33,304 bases of DNA from Syntrophobacterales bacterium (GCA_020346125.1 CP070774.1:42385-75688), one strand, 5' to 3'. Shown: positions 1 through 8,573, counted from the first letter of the stretch. Notes: a model not told the origin generated them from the letters alone. Made by a program: numbers and translations.

Positions 1-191
1 TAGAAACCGAGCTCATGGGAGGTCCTCTGTTTGGCCGTCACATAACTGACGGAGGCCGGGTCCTCTCCCACCAGGATGGTGACCAATCCCGGCGTTACGG
101 TATGCTTTTCCTTCAGCTCCGCCACCTCCCCCTTCAGCTCCTCCCGAATCTCCGTGGCTACCTCGCTCCCGCTTATGATCTTCGCCGTCAT
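1..191 (-). CDS. folD: FolD, methylenetetrahydrofolate dehydrogenase/cyclohydrolase (N-terminal part, cut by window edge)
   Basis: The minus strand opens at an ATG at 191 behind a GGGGGGAAGAG ribosome-binding site and stays open to base 1, giving about 63 residues beginning MTAKIISGSEVATEIREE. The stretch TPGLVTILVGEDPAS followed by SYVTAKQ matches the FolD N-terminal substrate domain; the Lys of the Y-V-x-x-K motif is the family's catalytic lysine. FolD interconverts methylene-, methenyl- and formyl-tetrahydrofolate, the steps after Fhs in the methyl branch of the Wood-Ljungdahl pathway. It lies 19 bases after the cooC stop on the same strand, so it is probably the next gene of the fhs-RACo-cooC operon. 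The C-terminal NAD(P) domain is outside the window, so cofactor preference cannot be judged. Confidence 0.9.
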   Translation of the reverse strand, partial: MTAKIISGSEVATEIREELKGEVAELKEKHTVTPGLVTILVGEDPASVSYVTAKQRTSHELGF

Positions 192-210
192 CTCTTCCCC
201 CCCTCATATC

Positions 211-957
211 CTATTGAATAAGGTGATCGAATATCTCCCGGGCCGAGCGAACCGCTGGAGAATCGGCCGGGAGGCCAAAGGTAGGCTTACCCTCCACATC
301 GAATTGAAATACCGTTTCGTCTGCCGGAATGGTCCCGGCCAATTCCAACCCAAATGCCTCGGCCTGCCCTGCGATGGCAGGATCAAGATCCCCGGGGGCT
401 CTATTTACGATGAGCACCCTCCGACCAATGTCCAAATTGAGTTCAAGGACCAGATCACGGATGCGGCCCGCCGTAATCACCCCCCGGCTACTGGGATCCG
501 ATATGATGATCAAGAGGTCCACGTTCTGTGTCGTCAGCCGACTGAGGTGTTCCATCCCCGCCTCGTTGTCGATGATCACATAGCGGTAATTGTCCGAAAG
601 GATATCGATGTACTTCCTTGCCAAAGTGTTGGCGGCACAATAGCAACCCGGGCCCTCTGGTCGCCCCATGACGAGCAGATCGTAGCCATTCGCCTCGATG
701 AGTGCCTCATTGACCTTATATTCGAACCACATCTCCTTTGTCATCCCCGTCGGTACATCCCTTTTCATCAACTCCCGTGCTTCCCCTATGGTGGATTTCA
801 CCTCTACCCCCAAGACTTCGTTCAGATTGGAATTGGAATCCGCGTCGACAGCTAATATGGGGCGCTTTTCCTTATCCAAAAGGTATTTAATCAACATGCC
901 ACACAGGGTTGTTTTTCCGGTTCCCCCCTTGCCTGAAACCGCAATGGTGTATGTCAA
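211..957 (-). CDS. cooC: CooC/AcsF-type nickel-insertion ATPase for CO dehydrogenase
   Basis: This 248-residue protein is a MinD/ParA-like P-loop ATPase. Residues 9-17 are the deviant Walker A GKGGTGKTT, with the signature lysine (K10) and P-loop lysine (K15). VDAD near 37-40 fits the switch region. GPGCYCAAN holds a C-x-C pair (C105, C107), the metal-binding and dimer-bridging motif of CooC proteins that separates them from plain MinD. The family uses ATP to mature the Ni-Fe-S cluster of CO dehydrogenase or acetyl-CoA synthase in the cytoplasm. It starts 11 bases after the RACo stop and precedes folD, so it is cotranscribed with C1 genes. No CODH/ACS structural gene is in this window; they may lie beyond the left edge. 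A generic MinD is less likely given the CxC motif and context. Confidence 0.9.
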   Translation of the reverse strand: MTYTIAVSGKGGTGKTTLCGMLIKYLLDKEKRPILAVDADSNSNLNEVLGVEVKSTIGEARELMKRDVPTGMTKEMWFEYKVNEALIEANGYDLLVMGRPEGPGCYCAANTLARKYIDILSDNYRYVIIDNEAGMEHLSRLTTQNVDLLIIISDPSSRGVITAGRIRDLVLELNLDIGRRVLIVNRAPGDLDPAIAGQAEAFGLELAGTIPADETVFQFDVEGKPTFGLPADSPAVRSAREIFDHLIQ

Positions 958-968
958 CTCTCTTCCCT

Positions 969-2948
969 CTACGGCGCATAGGCGGCCTTCGCCCTTTGAT
1001 ATTCCTGGAGCCTCTCCGTGACTTCCGGAAAGACAGAGGTATCGGTATGGGGCAAGAACATCGCTGCCACGAACTCGCTCATAAAGGCCGGATTATTGCT
1101 CAGCTCGAGATTGGTCATCATGTGGGCGATCCGTTCCGTTTCCCTCAGCAGGTCCTTCGAAAAGGAGAGGAGCCTTGCCCCGAGAAGCGATCCATTTCCC
1201 ACGAAGAGGTATTTATCGGTGTCAACCTCGGGCAGGAGGCCGATGCAGATGGCCTTGTCAAGATCTATGGAGTGGCCGAATGCCCCAGCGATGAGGAACT
1301 GTTTCACGTCCTGAAATCGCAGATCAGCGCTATCCAAGAGGATTTTACATCCTGCAAATATGGCGGCCTTGGTCCGGATGAGGCTTTCAATATCGATCTC
1401 CGTCAGGACGATATCCTTTTTAATCCCGGTCTCCTTCTTCCAAGCCAAGACGTACTCATATCCATCCCTTCCCTCCCTCACCCTATCGGTATCGAGCTCC
1501 CGCTTGAATTTTCCATTCTGGTCGATGATGTCCCCCTGAAAGAGCTCTGCTAAGGTGTCGATGAGCCCCGAACCGCATATCCCAATGGGCTTTGCCCTTC
1601 CGATGGTTAAGAGCATGGGCTCGAAGGTATTCGGGTTGATGTTTACTCGCTCGATGGCCCCCCTGGTTGCCCGGGTTCCAAATTTGATCCCGGCGCCTTC
1701 GAAGGCTGGCCCAGCGGAGCAGGAAGCGCTCATCAGCCAATCCCTATTTCCCAAGACGATCTCCCCATTGGTGCCGATATCCATATATAATGTGAGGGCT
1801 TCCCGCTGAAAGATTCCCGAGCCCAAGATCCCCGAGACGATATCGCCACCCATATAGCTCGCCACCATGGGAAAGATATAGATGTGTACGTGATCCCCCA
1901 GATCGACACCCAGGTGAACAGCCCTGACGGGAGGGATAAAATCCGCCGTGGGAACATATGGGTCCTCTCGGATGTATTTGGGATCAAGTCCCAAGAAGAT
2001 GTGTGTCATGGTTGTATTTCCCGCAATGACCAGATGGGAAACCAAGTCCCTCTTTATCCCGCTCATCCGCAAAAGGTCTTCGATAATTCCATTGACCGTG
2101 GAGATAATCACTTCCTGTAACTTCTGCAACCCCCCGGGCCTCTGGGAATAGACGATCCGGCTGATCACATCTTCGCCGTAGCTGATCTGTCCATTATAAT
2201 CGGAGGCCTCCGCCAACGCCACGGTACCCATCCCATTGGGGAAACCACATACCTCTGCCTTATTCAGGTTGAGGAGTTGGCCGAAGACCGTGGTGGTGCC
2301 CAGATCGATCACGATGGAGTAGTTCTCACAAGCCACATTCCCCGGTTCCACATTGATGAGTTTATATCCCTTCCGAGTGAGAACCAGGGTGGCCGTCACC
2401 TTCCATTCCGCCTCCCTGAGAAGGCGGCTGAGCTTCATGATTACTCGGAAATCCGTGGATATTCCCCTGATACCATATTCCTTGTAGAGGGCGTTTACGA
2501 GCCGGGTCAGATCGCTTACATTTTCATCCAATGTAGGGGGATCCAATTCTATGTACCGCTTGAAAACGGCTGGATCGATCTCCCATCCCTCGACCAATTG
2601 ATCGATGTCTCGTGGAGAAAGGAGGTATCTTCCCTCCCGTTTCAGCCTCAATACCGATGGGTCGACCTGGGATTCTATGGGAATCTCCACCTCCAGGTCG
2701 CTCAGGCACGAGGTGATGCAGGCAAGCCGATATCCCTTGTCGAACTCCCGCTTGGAGAGCTTTGGGTTTTGGGCAGAACGCGTCTTTCCCCCGACTATCT
2801 TGACCTTACATTTCCCACATGTCCCACTTCCGCCACACGAAGCATTGATGTGGATTCCCGCCGCTATGGCCGTCTCTAATATATTTTCCTCCCTCTCTAC
2901 CTCAATCTTCCTTCTGCCCGGGCGAAAGGTAATGGCACATTTAGACAT
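969..2948 (-). CDS. acsV: RACo-type ASKHA ferredoxin, reductive activator of corrinoid iron-sulfur protein (AcsV-like)
   Basis: This 659-residue protein has an N-terminal plant-type [2Fe-2S] ferredoxin domain with cysteines at 38, 44, 47 and 77 (C-x5-C-x2-C-x29-C). A linker follows, then an ASKHA-fold ATPase body whose motifs include VIDLGTTTVFGQ, MYMDIGTNGEIV, CSAGPAFEGAG, GICGSGLID and LIAGAFG. This is the RACo architecture (DUF4445 family). RACo uses ATP hydrolysis to return inactive Co(II) corrinoid protein to Co(I). Related proteins (RamA-like) activate other corrinoid methyltransferases, so the exact partner is inferred. It sits between fhs and cooC, which favours the corrinoid iron-sulfur protein of the Wood-Ljungdahl pathway. 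The start is preceded by AAAGG with six bases to ATG. The size is normal and no damage is visible. Confidence 0.88.
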   Translation of the reverse strand: MSKCAITFRPGRRKIEVEREENILETAIAAGIHINASCGGSGTCGKCKVKIVGGKTRSAQNPKLSKREFDKGYRLACITSCLSDLEVEIPIESQVDPSVLRLKREGRYLLSPRDIDQLVEGWEIDPAVFKRYIELDPPTLDENVSDLTRLVNALYKEYGIRGISTDFRVIMKLSRLLREAEWKVTATLVLTRKGYKLINVEPGNVACENYSIVIDLGTTTVFGQLLNLNKAEVCGFPNGMGTVALAEASDYNGQISYGEDVISRIVYSQRPGGLQKLQEVIISTVNGIIEDLLRMSGIKRDLVSHLVIAGNTTMTHIFLGLDPKYIREDPYVPTADFIPPVRAVHLGVDLGDHVHIYIFPMVASYMGGDIVSGILGSGIFQREALTLYMDIGTNGEIVLGNRDWLMSASCSAGPAFEGAGIKFGTRATRGAIERVNINPNTFEPMLLTIGRAKPIGICGSGLIDTLAELFQGDIIDQNGKFKRELDTDRVREGRDGYEYVLAWKKETGIKKDIVLTEIDIESLIRTKAAIFAGCKILLDSADLRFQDVKQFLIAGAFGHSIDLDKAICIGLLPEVDTDKYLFVGNGSLLGARLLSFSKDLLRETERIAHMMTNLELSNNPAFMSEFVAAMFLPHTDTSVFPEVTERLQEYQRAKAAYAP

Positions 2949-3027
2949 AAAAAACCTTTAGATTGCCATTAAATTATATCCCATGCACCCCACCATCTCA
3001 ATGGTAACCCATATGCTTAACTCGTGA

Positions 3028-4761
3028 TCAGAAAAGCCCTTTGGTTATGCCCTTATCATCGATATCCACTGGCCAGAAGGCCGGCTGAGAAGGCAATCCC
3101 GGCATGGTCCTCATCTCCCCCAGCAAGGGGTAAAGGAACCCGGCCCCCACGGATGCCCGGATATCCCGGATGGGAACCCGATAATTTTTCGGAACGCCCT
3201 TCCAATTGGGGTTATGGGAGAGGGAGAGGTGGGTCTTTGCCATGTTGAGGGAGAGATTTCCCCAGCCCAGATCCGTGTAGAGCTTAATCTTCTGCTCGGC
3301 AAGGGGGGTGTAATCCACTCCGTCGGCCCGGTAAATCTCCCTGGCTACCGTCTCAATCTTCTCCTTGATGGACATATCGTCGGAATAGAGGAGTTTGAAT
3401 TTATTGGGTTGATCGCAGGCTTTGATCACCGCCTCCGCGGCCTCGATGCAGCCATCGCCCCCTTTGGACCAGGCCTCAATGGGAACGGCATCCATGGCAC
3501 CGCAGTCCTTGGAGTATTTGATGAGGAAGTGTATCTCCTTATCCGTGTCCGCCGTAAACGTATTTATGGTTACTACTACCGGCACCCCGAACTTGAGCAT
3601 ATTCTCGATGTGGGCCTTGAGGTTCTCGGCCCCCTTCTCCAGCGCGGGTATATTCTCCTTTTCCGCGGCCTCCCTATTATAGGGCTGGCCGGCTCTAAAC
3701 TCATAGGCCCCTCCGTGCATCTTGAGGGCCCTGATGGAACAGGTAATGACCACGCAATCCAGTTTGAGGCCGCTCTGACGGCAGACTACGTTAAAGAGCT
3801 TCTCCGCGCCACAATCAGCGCCGAAACCGCTCTCCGTAACTACATAATCCGCCAATTTAAGGGCCACCATATTCGCAAGGACCGAATTGTTTCCATGGGC
3901 GACATTGGCAAAGGGAAAGCCGTGGTCGAATACCGGGTGATTTTCTATGGATTGGACAAGATTGGGCTTGATGGAATCCTTCATGAGAACGGTCATCACC
4001 CCTGCCACCTTTAAATCCTCCGCCGTTACCGGCTTCCCATCCTTTGTGAAGGCGCAGACCATTCTCCCCAGCCTCTGCCGGAGGTCCACCAGCCCCGTGG
4101 TCAAGGCGTGAACCGCTGCCGTCTCCGTCGCCACGGTGATGTCGAACCCACCCTCTCGCGGAACCCCATCCAATCTCCCGCCTAACCCCAGGACGATATT
4201 GCGAAGGGCGCGCTCGTTCAGATCCACACAGCGTCGCAAGTTGATATTGTGGATATTAATATTGAGCTTATTCCCGTGGAGGATGTGGGCGTCCATCGCC
4301 GCATTGAAGAGGTTATGGGCCGTCTCCACGGCGTGAATGTCCCCCGTGAAATGGAGGTTGATGTTCTCCATGGGAAGCACTTGCGAGTATCCCCCTCCAC
4401 AGGCTCCACCCTTGATACCAAAGGTGGGTCCCTTTGAGGGCTCACGGAGGCAGTTGATGGCGAGCTTCCCCCTCTTCTGGAGTACTTTGAACATCGCCTG
4501 CCCGATGCCGAGGTTTGTCACGGTCTTCCCCTCGCCCAGCGGAGTTGGGGTGATGGCCGTCACGGTGATGAACTTTCCGTTTGGCTTGTCCTTAAGCCGG
4601 TCGAGGACGCTCAGGTTGACCTTCGCCATGTACTTACCATAGGGTTCTAATTCGTCGTCGGTGACTCCACAGATCTTGGCTATCTCCGTGATGGGCTTTA
4701 ATTCCGTTTCTTGAGCAATCTCTAGGTCCGAGGGAACAGGATGCCTTTTCTTAACAGCCAT
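3028..4761 (-). CDS. fhs: Formate--tetrahydrofolate ligase
   Basis: This protein of about 577 residues is full length for formyl-THF synthetase (usually 555-580). It has the P-loop-like motif TPTPLGEGKTVT and the family signature EPSKGPTFGIKGGACGGG followed by PMENINLHFTGD. It condenses formate, ATP and tetrahydrofolate into 10-formyl-THF, the ATP-consuming step of the Wood-Ljungdahl methyl branch. Two in-frame ATGs lie six bases apart. The ribosome-binding site AAAGGAGG is only two bases from the first (4767) and eight from the second (4761), so I take the second. The gene heads the operon fhs-RACo-cooC-folD and follows a strong promoter with an untranslated leader of roughly 190 bases. The organism could run the pathway in either direction; the gene alone does not say which. 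Confidence 0.96.
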   Translation of the reverse strand: MAVKKRHPVPSDLEIAQETELKPITEIAKICGVTDDELEPYGKYMAKVNLSVLDRLKDKPNGKFITVTAITPTPLGEGKTVTNLGIGQAMFKVLQKRGKLAINCLREPSKGPTFGIKGGACGGGYSQVLPMENINLHFTGDIHAVETAHNLFNAAMDAHILHGNKLNINIHNINLRRCVDLNERALRNIVLGLGGRLDGVPREGGFDITVATETAAVHALTTGLVDLRQRLGRMVCAFTKDGKPVTAEDLKVAGVMTVLMKDSIKPNLVQSIENHPVFDHGFPFANVAHGNNSVLANMVALKLADYVVTESGFGADCGAEKLFNVVCRQSGLKLDCVVITCSIRALKMHGGAYEFRAGQPYNREAAEKENIPALEKGAENLKAHIENMLKFGVPVVVTINTFTADTDKEIHFLIKYSKDCGAMDAVPIEAWSKGGDGCIEAAEAVIKACDQPNKFKLLYSDDMSIKEKIETVAREIYRADGVDYTPLAEQKIKLYTDLGWGNLSLNMAKTHLSLSHNPNWKGVPKNYRVPIRDIRASVGAGFLYPLLGEMRTMPGLPSQPAFWPVDIDDKGITKGLF

Positions 4762-4962
4762 ACGCATTACCTCCTTTCAAAGATGTTTGTTCAAGCAACA
4801 TACCTAAAAGGAATCCATTACTCATGTGAATCTACAGTAACCGTCCATTTCTCCTCCATGCCATTTCAGGGAGGAAACAAGAGAATGCCTCGTTGTTAGT
4901 GCTGATCTCTTCCTTGAGGGAAAATACCAATCATCGGAGAATATGTGATAATTGGCACAAGA

Positions 4963-4991
4963 ATCCTAAAACATACCCCTTTTTTTGTCAA
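4963..4991 (-). promoter_or_regulatory. Promoter of the fhs operon
   Basis: On the minus strand there is a perfect -35 box TTGACA (4991-4986), a 17-base spacer rich in A and G, and a -10 box TAGGAT (4968-4963). Transcription would start near 4956, leaving a leader of about 190 bases before fhs. I could not match the leader to a known riboswitch class. Confidence 0.65.
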
Positions 4992-5207
4992 GATAAAAAA
5001 AGCTTTTCCCCACTCTCCCTGCAAGGCCTGACCGGATAGTGAACTATCCCTATTGCCAACCAATTGCCTCTGATTTTCTCCCCGATAATTAACGGAGATA
5101 CTATCCACTATCCACTTCGATGCTGCGGTCACCCAGAGCGGCGAAGAAAATATTTTACCAATTCACATTTTTGGAGTATGATGATGTTCGTTTCGTGGGG
5201 AGGAGAG

Positions 5208-5777
5208 ATGTCCAGTCGAAATATGGCATTCAAAAGGGAAGTCGAGCTTTTGGGAGAGTTCCTCATCGATGAGGGAAGAAAACTTGTCTACGCCATCCTG
5301 AAGCTCAACGAGGCCAAGGATCCCTTGAAGGAAAAGCGGATTTGGAATCTGGACAAGGGATATAATGATTGGCTTCGGATCCACGGCGAAGACTACCAGT
5401 CACTGATGGAGCGGTATGGTGAAGTAAATACCTTTCGTATCTTCGCGGAGGTTGAGAATATCTTAATCTTCTTCGTCGGTTTCTGTTTGAACAAATATTT
5501 ACATGATGCGGCGAAAAGAAAACCCCTTTTGAATCGATTGACGAGTCAAATTCAAAAGGAAATGGAGAAGATCGGCGTGGACTTTGATGGCAAAGGCCCC
5601 AAGAAATACAAGGAAAATGAGAACTACGTTGAGGCCTTCGGGGTCGAGCTCGGCCGTCTTTTAGAAACACCCAGTGTGGTATTGATGGCCAATCTCTCGG
5701 TTCTCATTGCTGACTATTTGGGGAAGTGGTTTGTACCCACCGTGGGATTCATTCTTCAGGGCTCAAAAAAACCTTAG
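5208..5777 (+). CDS. Conserved-looking protein of unknown function (189 aa)
   Basis: The reading frame extends further upstream, but the ATG at 5208 has the ribosome-binding site GGGGAGGAG and is chosen. The protein begins MSSRNMAFKREVELLGEF and is mainly helical, with charged amphipathic segments in the first half. A hydrophobic stretch occurs at about 85-100 (ILIFFVGFCLNKYL), and another at about 155-185 around VVLMANLSVLIADYL and FVPTVGFIL. These could be membrane-associated or buried helices. There is no signal peptide and no cysteine motif. I do not recognise the family. It is divergent from the fhs operon and six bases upstream of the HEAT-repeat frame, so the two are likely cotranscribed. 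No function is assigned. Confidence 0.7.
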   Translation: MSSRNMAFKREVELLGEFLIDEGRKLVYAILKLNEAKDPLKEKRIWNLDKGYNDWLRIHGEDYQSLMERYGEVNTFRIFAEVENILIFFVGFCLNKYLHDAAKRKPLLNRLTSQIQKEMEKIGVDFDGKGPKKYKENENYVEAFGVELGRLLETPSVVLMANLSVLIADYLGKWFVPTVGFILQGSKKP

Positions 5778-5837
5778 GCTTCAGTGAGAACAAACCGAGT
5801 GTATTCCAATCCAAAGGGCTTTAAGGAGGGATTGGTC

Positions 5838-6623
5838 GTGGAGAAGGGCAATGTAAAGTCGGCTTTTCAAAAGCTCAGGGCAAAAAGTGTTGATGACATC
5901 ATCGAAGGGCTCAACGAAATAGAGTGGAAGATAAAGGCCCTTCGGGGAAAAGATCTCAATGAGGCAATTCTGGCCTTGTGCAGCCTCTTCTATATCGACC
6001 TCTTTGACCGGCCTGACCTGGAGCCCGCCGTAGACCGTGCATCTAAGATATTGGTGGCATTGGGAGAAAAGGCGATCCCCCTGATTCTCTACGAAATGAA
6101 GGAGGCGGATTTGAAAGCCCAGCTCATCCTTTCAAGGACTTTGGGCCAAATCGGCAAACCTGCCATCAAGCCGTTGCTCAAGTTCTATTCGGGGTCGTTC
6201 GATCCTTCCGTGAGATGTTTTGCCCTCTATGCCATGGGGAAGATTAGGGAACCCGAGATGGCCAAGATCATCCCCAAGGTGATGGATGCCATGGATGACT
6301 CCAACGGTGAGGTGAGGGATACGGCAACCAGGGTATTGGGTAAGATGGTTGAACACCTGGAATCCCGGAATATACCAGAAAAAGTGCGGAAGAGGATGTT
6401 CAAGTCCCTTATCAAAAACCTATCCGACCGTCATTCCGGTGTTCGGGCAAAGGCGGTACGAAGTATCGGAAAGATGACGAAGTTCGGTTTTATCGGCCCG
6501 AAGGAGAAGTCCACGGCCAAGAAAGCCATGGCAAGGATTTTGGGATTGGACGAAGCCTTCGATTGGGACCGGGCTTATGTCGTCCGGCTGGAGGCCGAGG
6601 AGACGATGAAGTACCTGAACTGA
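5838..6623 (+). CDS. HEAT-repeat protein (261 aa)
   Basis: The frame is open from 5784 with a GTG, but the GTG at 5838 sits eight bases after a strong AAGGAGGG and is preferred. The protein is a tandem array of helical repeats. Recognisable HEAT-like units include KAIPLILYEMKEADLKAQL, PAIKPLLKFYSGSFDPSVR, KVMDAMDDSNGEVRDTATR and KNLSDRHSGVRAKAVRSIG, each with the conserved D-x-x-x-x-V-R/A pattern. Such proteins are scaffolds for protein-protein interaction; the partner cannot be read from the sequence. It lies between an unknown protein and a thymidylate-synthase-like protein on the same strand, forming a likely three-gene unit. There is no signal peptide, so it should be cytoplasmic. PBS-lyase-type HEAT repeats are an equally good description. 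Confidence 0.8.
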   Translation: MEKGNVKSAFQKLRAKSVDDIIEGLNEIEWKIKALRGKDLNEAILALCSLFYIDLFDRPDLEPAVDRASKILVALGEKAIPLILYEMKEADLKAQLILSRTLGQIGKPAIKPLLKFYSGSFDPSVRCFALYAMGKIREPEMAKIIPKVMDAMDDSNGEVRDTATRVLGKMVEHLESRNIPEKVRKRMFKSLIKNLSDRHSGVRAKAVRSIGKMTKFGFIGPKEKSTAKKAMARILGLDEAFDWDRAYVVRLEAEETMKYLN

Positions 6624-6729
6624 TCTCCCCAAAGTGGATGGGAGATCGGATTTCATGCCGGTGACTATGTGTCCCGAAGGGTTTCATAACTCATCTGCGG
6701 AAGAAATTGCTTGGAAAAGAGGAGAAGGG

Positions 6730-7401
6730 ATGAGCTTACATTTTGAGTACATTCAGGCTCGTGATCTCACGGATGCTTGGTTTCAATGCCTCTATAATAT
6801 CTTCGAAAAGGGCTACGAATACACGATAGACAGGGGAAGCTTTAAGGGACAGAAACGGCTTGAGTATGATTTTGTCGTTATACAGATCACATTTCCCTCC
6901 ACTCGCCCCCTCATCCCGGATATCCCCCCCGGGGTTGGAGTACCCCCTCCTACCGATATGGGGTACGTCGAGGGTTACCTGGAAAAGCTCATCACCTCAA
7001 ATAAGTCAGAACTGGAGAGCTACACCTACGGGGAAGACCTGGAGGAGCAGATTTCCGAGGTCATCAAGATTTACAAGGAGGACGGGTTCAGTACGAATCA
7101 GGCCTATATGGCCGTTGGAAACGCGGCCTCCATCTTCTTGGATGATCCCCAATGTCTTCGTGGAATTGATACTCGGGTTCGATACGGAAAGCTTCATTTC
7201 ATGCCCTACTTCAGGTCTTGGGACCTCTGGGCCGGATTTCCCTCAAACCTGGCGGCCATTCAATTGGTCAAGGAATATATGGCCAAGGAGATCGATGTGG
7301 AAGACGGGGAGATCATCGCAACCAGCAAAGGCCTCCACCTCTACGATTACTGTTGGGATCTCGCCAAGGCGAGGGTGGGAAAATCCGCACCAGAGGAGTG
7401 A
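6730..7401 (+). CDS. Thymidylate synthase-like protein (ThyA superfamily, methanogen-type short form)
   Basis: Start ATG 6730 follows GAGGAGAAGGG; an upstream in-frame ATG at 6634 lacks such a site. The 223-residue product shows the ThyA active-site layout in compact form. Cys142 in DDPQCLRGIDTRV corresponds to the catalytic nucleophile. LHFMPYFRSWDLWAGFPSN matches the ThyA phosphate/pyrimidine motif (R-S-x-D-x-x-x-G-x-P-x-N). TSKGLHLYDYC resembles the ThyA G-D-x-H-x-Y motif, with H203 and Y205. The large N-terminal folate region of ordinary ThyA is reduced, as in the short thymidylate synthases of methanogens. The family moves a C1 unit from methylene-tetrahydro(metha)folate to dUMP or dCMP. 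Its place beside fhs/folD suggests use of the same C1 pool. Substrate (dUMP, or hydroxymethylation of a pyrimidine) is not certain. Confidence 0.72.
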   Translation: MSLHFEYIQARDLTDAWFQCLYNIFEKGYEYTIDRGSFKGQKRLEYDFVVIQITFPSTRPLIPDIPPGVGVPPPTDMGYVEGYLEKLITSNKSELESYTYGEDLEEQISEVIKIYKEDGFSTNQAYMAVGNAASIFLDDPQCLRGIDTRVRYGKLHFMPYFRSWDLWAGFPSNLAAIQLVKEYMAKEIDVEDGEIIATSKGLHLYDYCWDLAKARVGKSAPEE

Positions 7402-7436
7402 TGGTGCTGGCTTGAAGACTTCCCCCAAAGATGTGA

Positions 7437-8120
7437 TTATCCATCATGTAATCCATACTCCTTTTCCAGAGTTTCGTCGTATGGCGCCTTTCTCGCCGGA
7501 CAGCCATTCCTCGGACACAACTGACAGCTGAAGAACATCACCTCCGTCGGGAAAAATATGCCGGATACGGACTTTCTCGGGATCATCAGCATGCTTTCGG
7601 TCAATGTGACCCCAACCAGGTTTTCCACGTCGTCGAACAGGGAGAAGAGAGGCTTCTGCTCCGTGATCGGCCAATCTTTTAACGATCCGGGACTCATCCT
7701 GGATAGCTGTCCTAACCCGAAATGTCTTTTCAAGAATTTCTCAAGGTACTGTCTACTGGAGCGCAGGGCCATATCACCAATGGCCTCCAGATAAAACTGC
7801 CTCAGGAGATCGTTACATGAGCTGGCCTCATCCTCCAGGGCCCTTCCAATGGTTATGATAAAGGGGAAAACACTCTCTACCTTATCCAGATTAACCCGCA
7901 AAACGCGGCTGGTAAATGTTACCCCGTCAACCTCTACGGTGTCCCCCACCCTTCGATTGACGCATGAGACCGCATAAATGGCCTTGGCTTTGATTAAGGA
8001 TTCCGCTAGTCCAGCCAATTTCCGAACATCGGCTGAAAAGACCGTTTTTCTATTTAGATGCAACTGCCTCTTGAGCTCATCAAAATCCAAGTGAAACGGA
8101 ATAGTATCTAATACTCTCAT
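7437..8120 (-). CDS. Protein related to the B12-dependent methionine synthase activation domain
   Basis: This 227-residue protein resembles the stand-alone proteins related to the MetH C-terminal reactivation domain found in Wood-Ljungdahl organisms. The N-terminal half has RVGDTVEVDGVTFTSRVLR. The core has a helical segment, RQFYLEAIGDMALRSSRQYL. LSRMSPGSLKDWPITEQKPLF is typical of the domain, where the MSPG..W segment contacts S-adenosylmethionine. The C-terminus carries C199-x2-C202-x4-C207 in a CQLCPRNGCPARKAPYD context, a probable metal or Fe-S site absent from MetH. The likely role is handling or reactivating a corrinoid protein; this is inference. ATG 8120 follows AGAGG. It lies 60 bases after the 58-aa gene on the same strand and converges with the thymidylate-synthase-like gene. 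Confidence 0.8.
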   Translation of the reverse strand: MRVLDTIPFHLDFDELKRQLHLNRKTVFSADVRKLAGLAESLIKAKAIYAVSCVNRRVGDTVEVDGVTFTSRVLRVNLDKVESVFPFIITIGRALEDEASSCNDLLRQFYLEAIGDMALRSSRQYLEKFLKRHFGLGQLSRMSPGSLKDWPITEQKPLFSLFDDVENLVGVTLTESMLMIPRKSVSGIFFPTEVMFFSCQLCPRNGCPARKAPYDETLEKEYGLHDG

Positions 8121-8180
8121 AACCTCTATTCAAAAAACCTTCAGGACCGTGTCGGGGCAAAAAGTGCACCATGCCTCGTT

Positions 8181-8357
8181 TCAGGCAATGAGCTTCTCAA
8201 AATCCGGCTTATCCCATTTGTTGGTCATGAAATGCCAGATTCGGGAGTTTCTCCCAGTACGGGGGTCCTTACGTATCCCGCTCTGGATGGACCTGTGGGC
8301 CATGTTGTTTTTGGGATCGAGAATGAAGGTTTCTTTTTGGATAGCTTCGAACTTCAT
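8181..8357 (-). CDS. Small protein of unknown function (58 aa)
   Basis: ATG 8357 stands four bases after a perfect AAGGAGG, giving the 58-residue product MKFEAIQKETFILDPKNN and so on, ending FEKLIA. It is basic, rich in Lys, Arg and Asn, with DPRTGRNSRIWHFMT in the middle and no cysteine. There is no membrane segment or signal peptide. I do not recognise the family. The strong ribosome-binding site and the short gap to the MetH-reactivation-like gene argue that it is translated and that the two share an operon. It may be an accessory factor of the same corrinoid system, but that rests on position only. Confidence 0.6.
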   Translation of the reverse strand: MKFEAIQKETFILDPKNNMAHRSIQSGIRKDPRTGRNSRIWHFMTNKWDKPDFEKLIA

Positions 8358-8573
8358 ACAACCTCCTTTCTCGCACGTGATTAAAAGCCTTCTATCCCAC
8401 ACTATACAATGTACAATCGGCAATAATCCCTTGCCCCCAAAAATGAGGACTTAAGGTCATCTTCGCCTTTTATGTATGGGACCCAGCCCAAGGGGAAGGT
8501 GAACGGAAGTCATCAAAGCGGGATAATGCAAATAAGAGCGGATAGGGGAAGGTATTCACCGATGATAGGACCT

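Noticed and set aside
76-4014. Long open plus-strand frames opposite cooC, RACo and fhs (for example 76-855, 2277-2879, 3214-4014)
   Set aside because: They are antisense to clearly identified genes and encode no recognisable domain.
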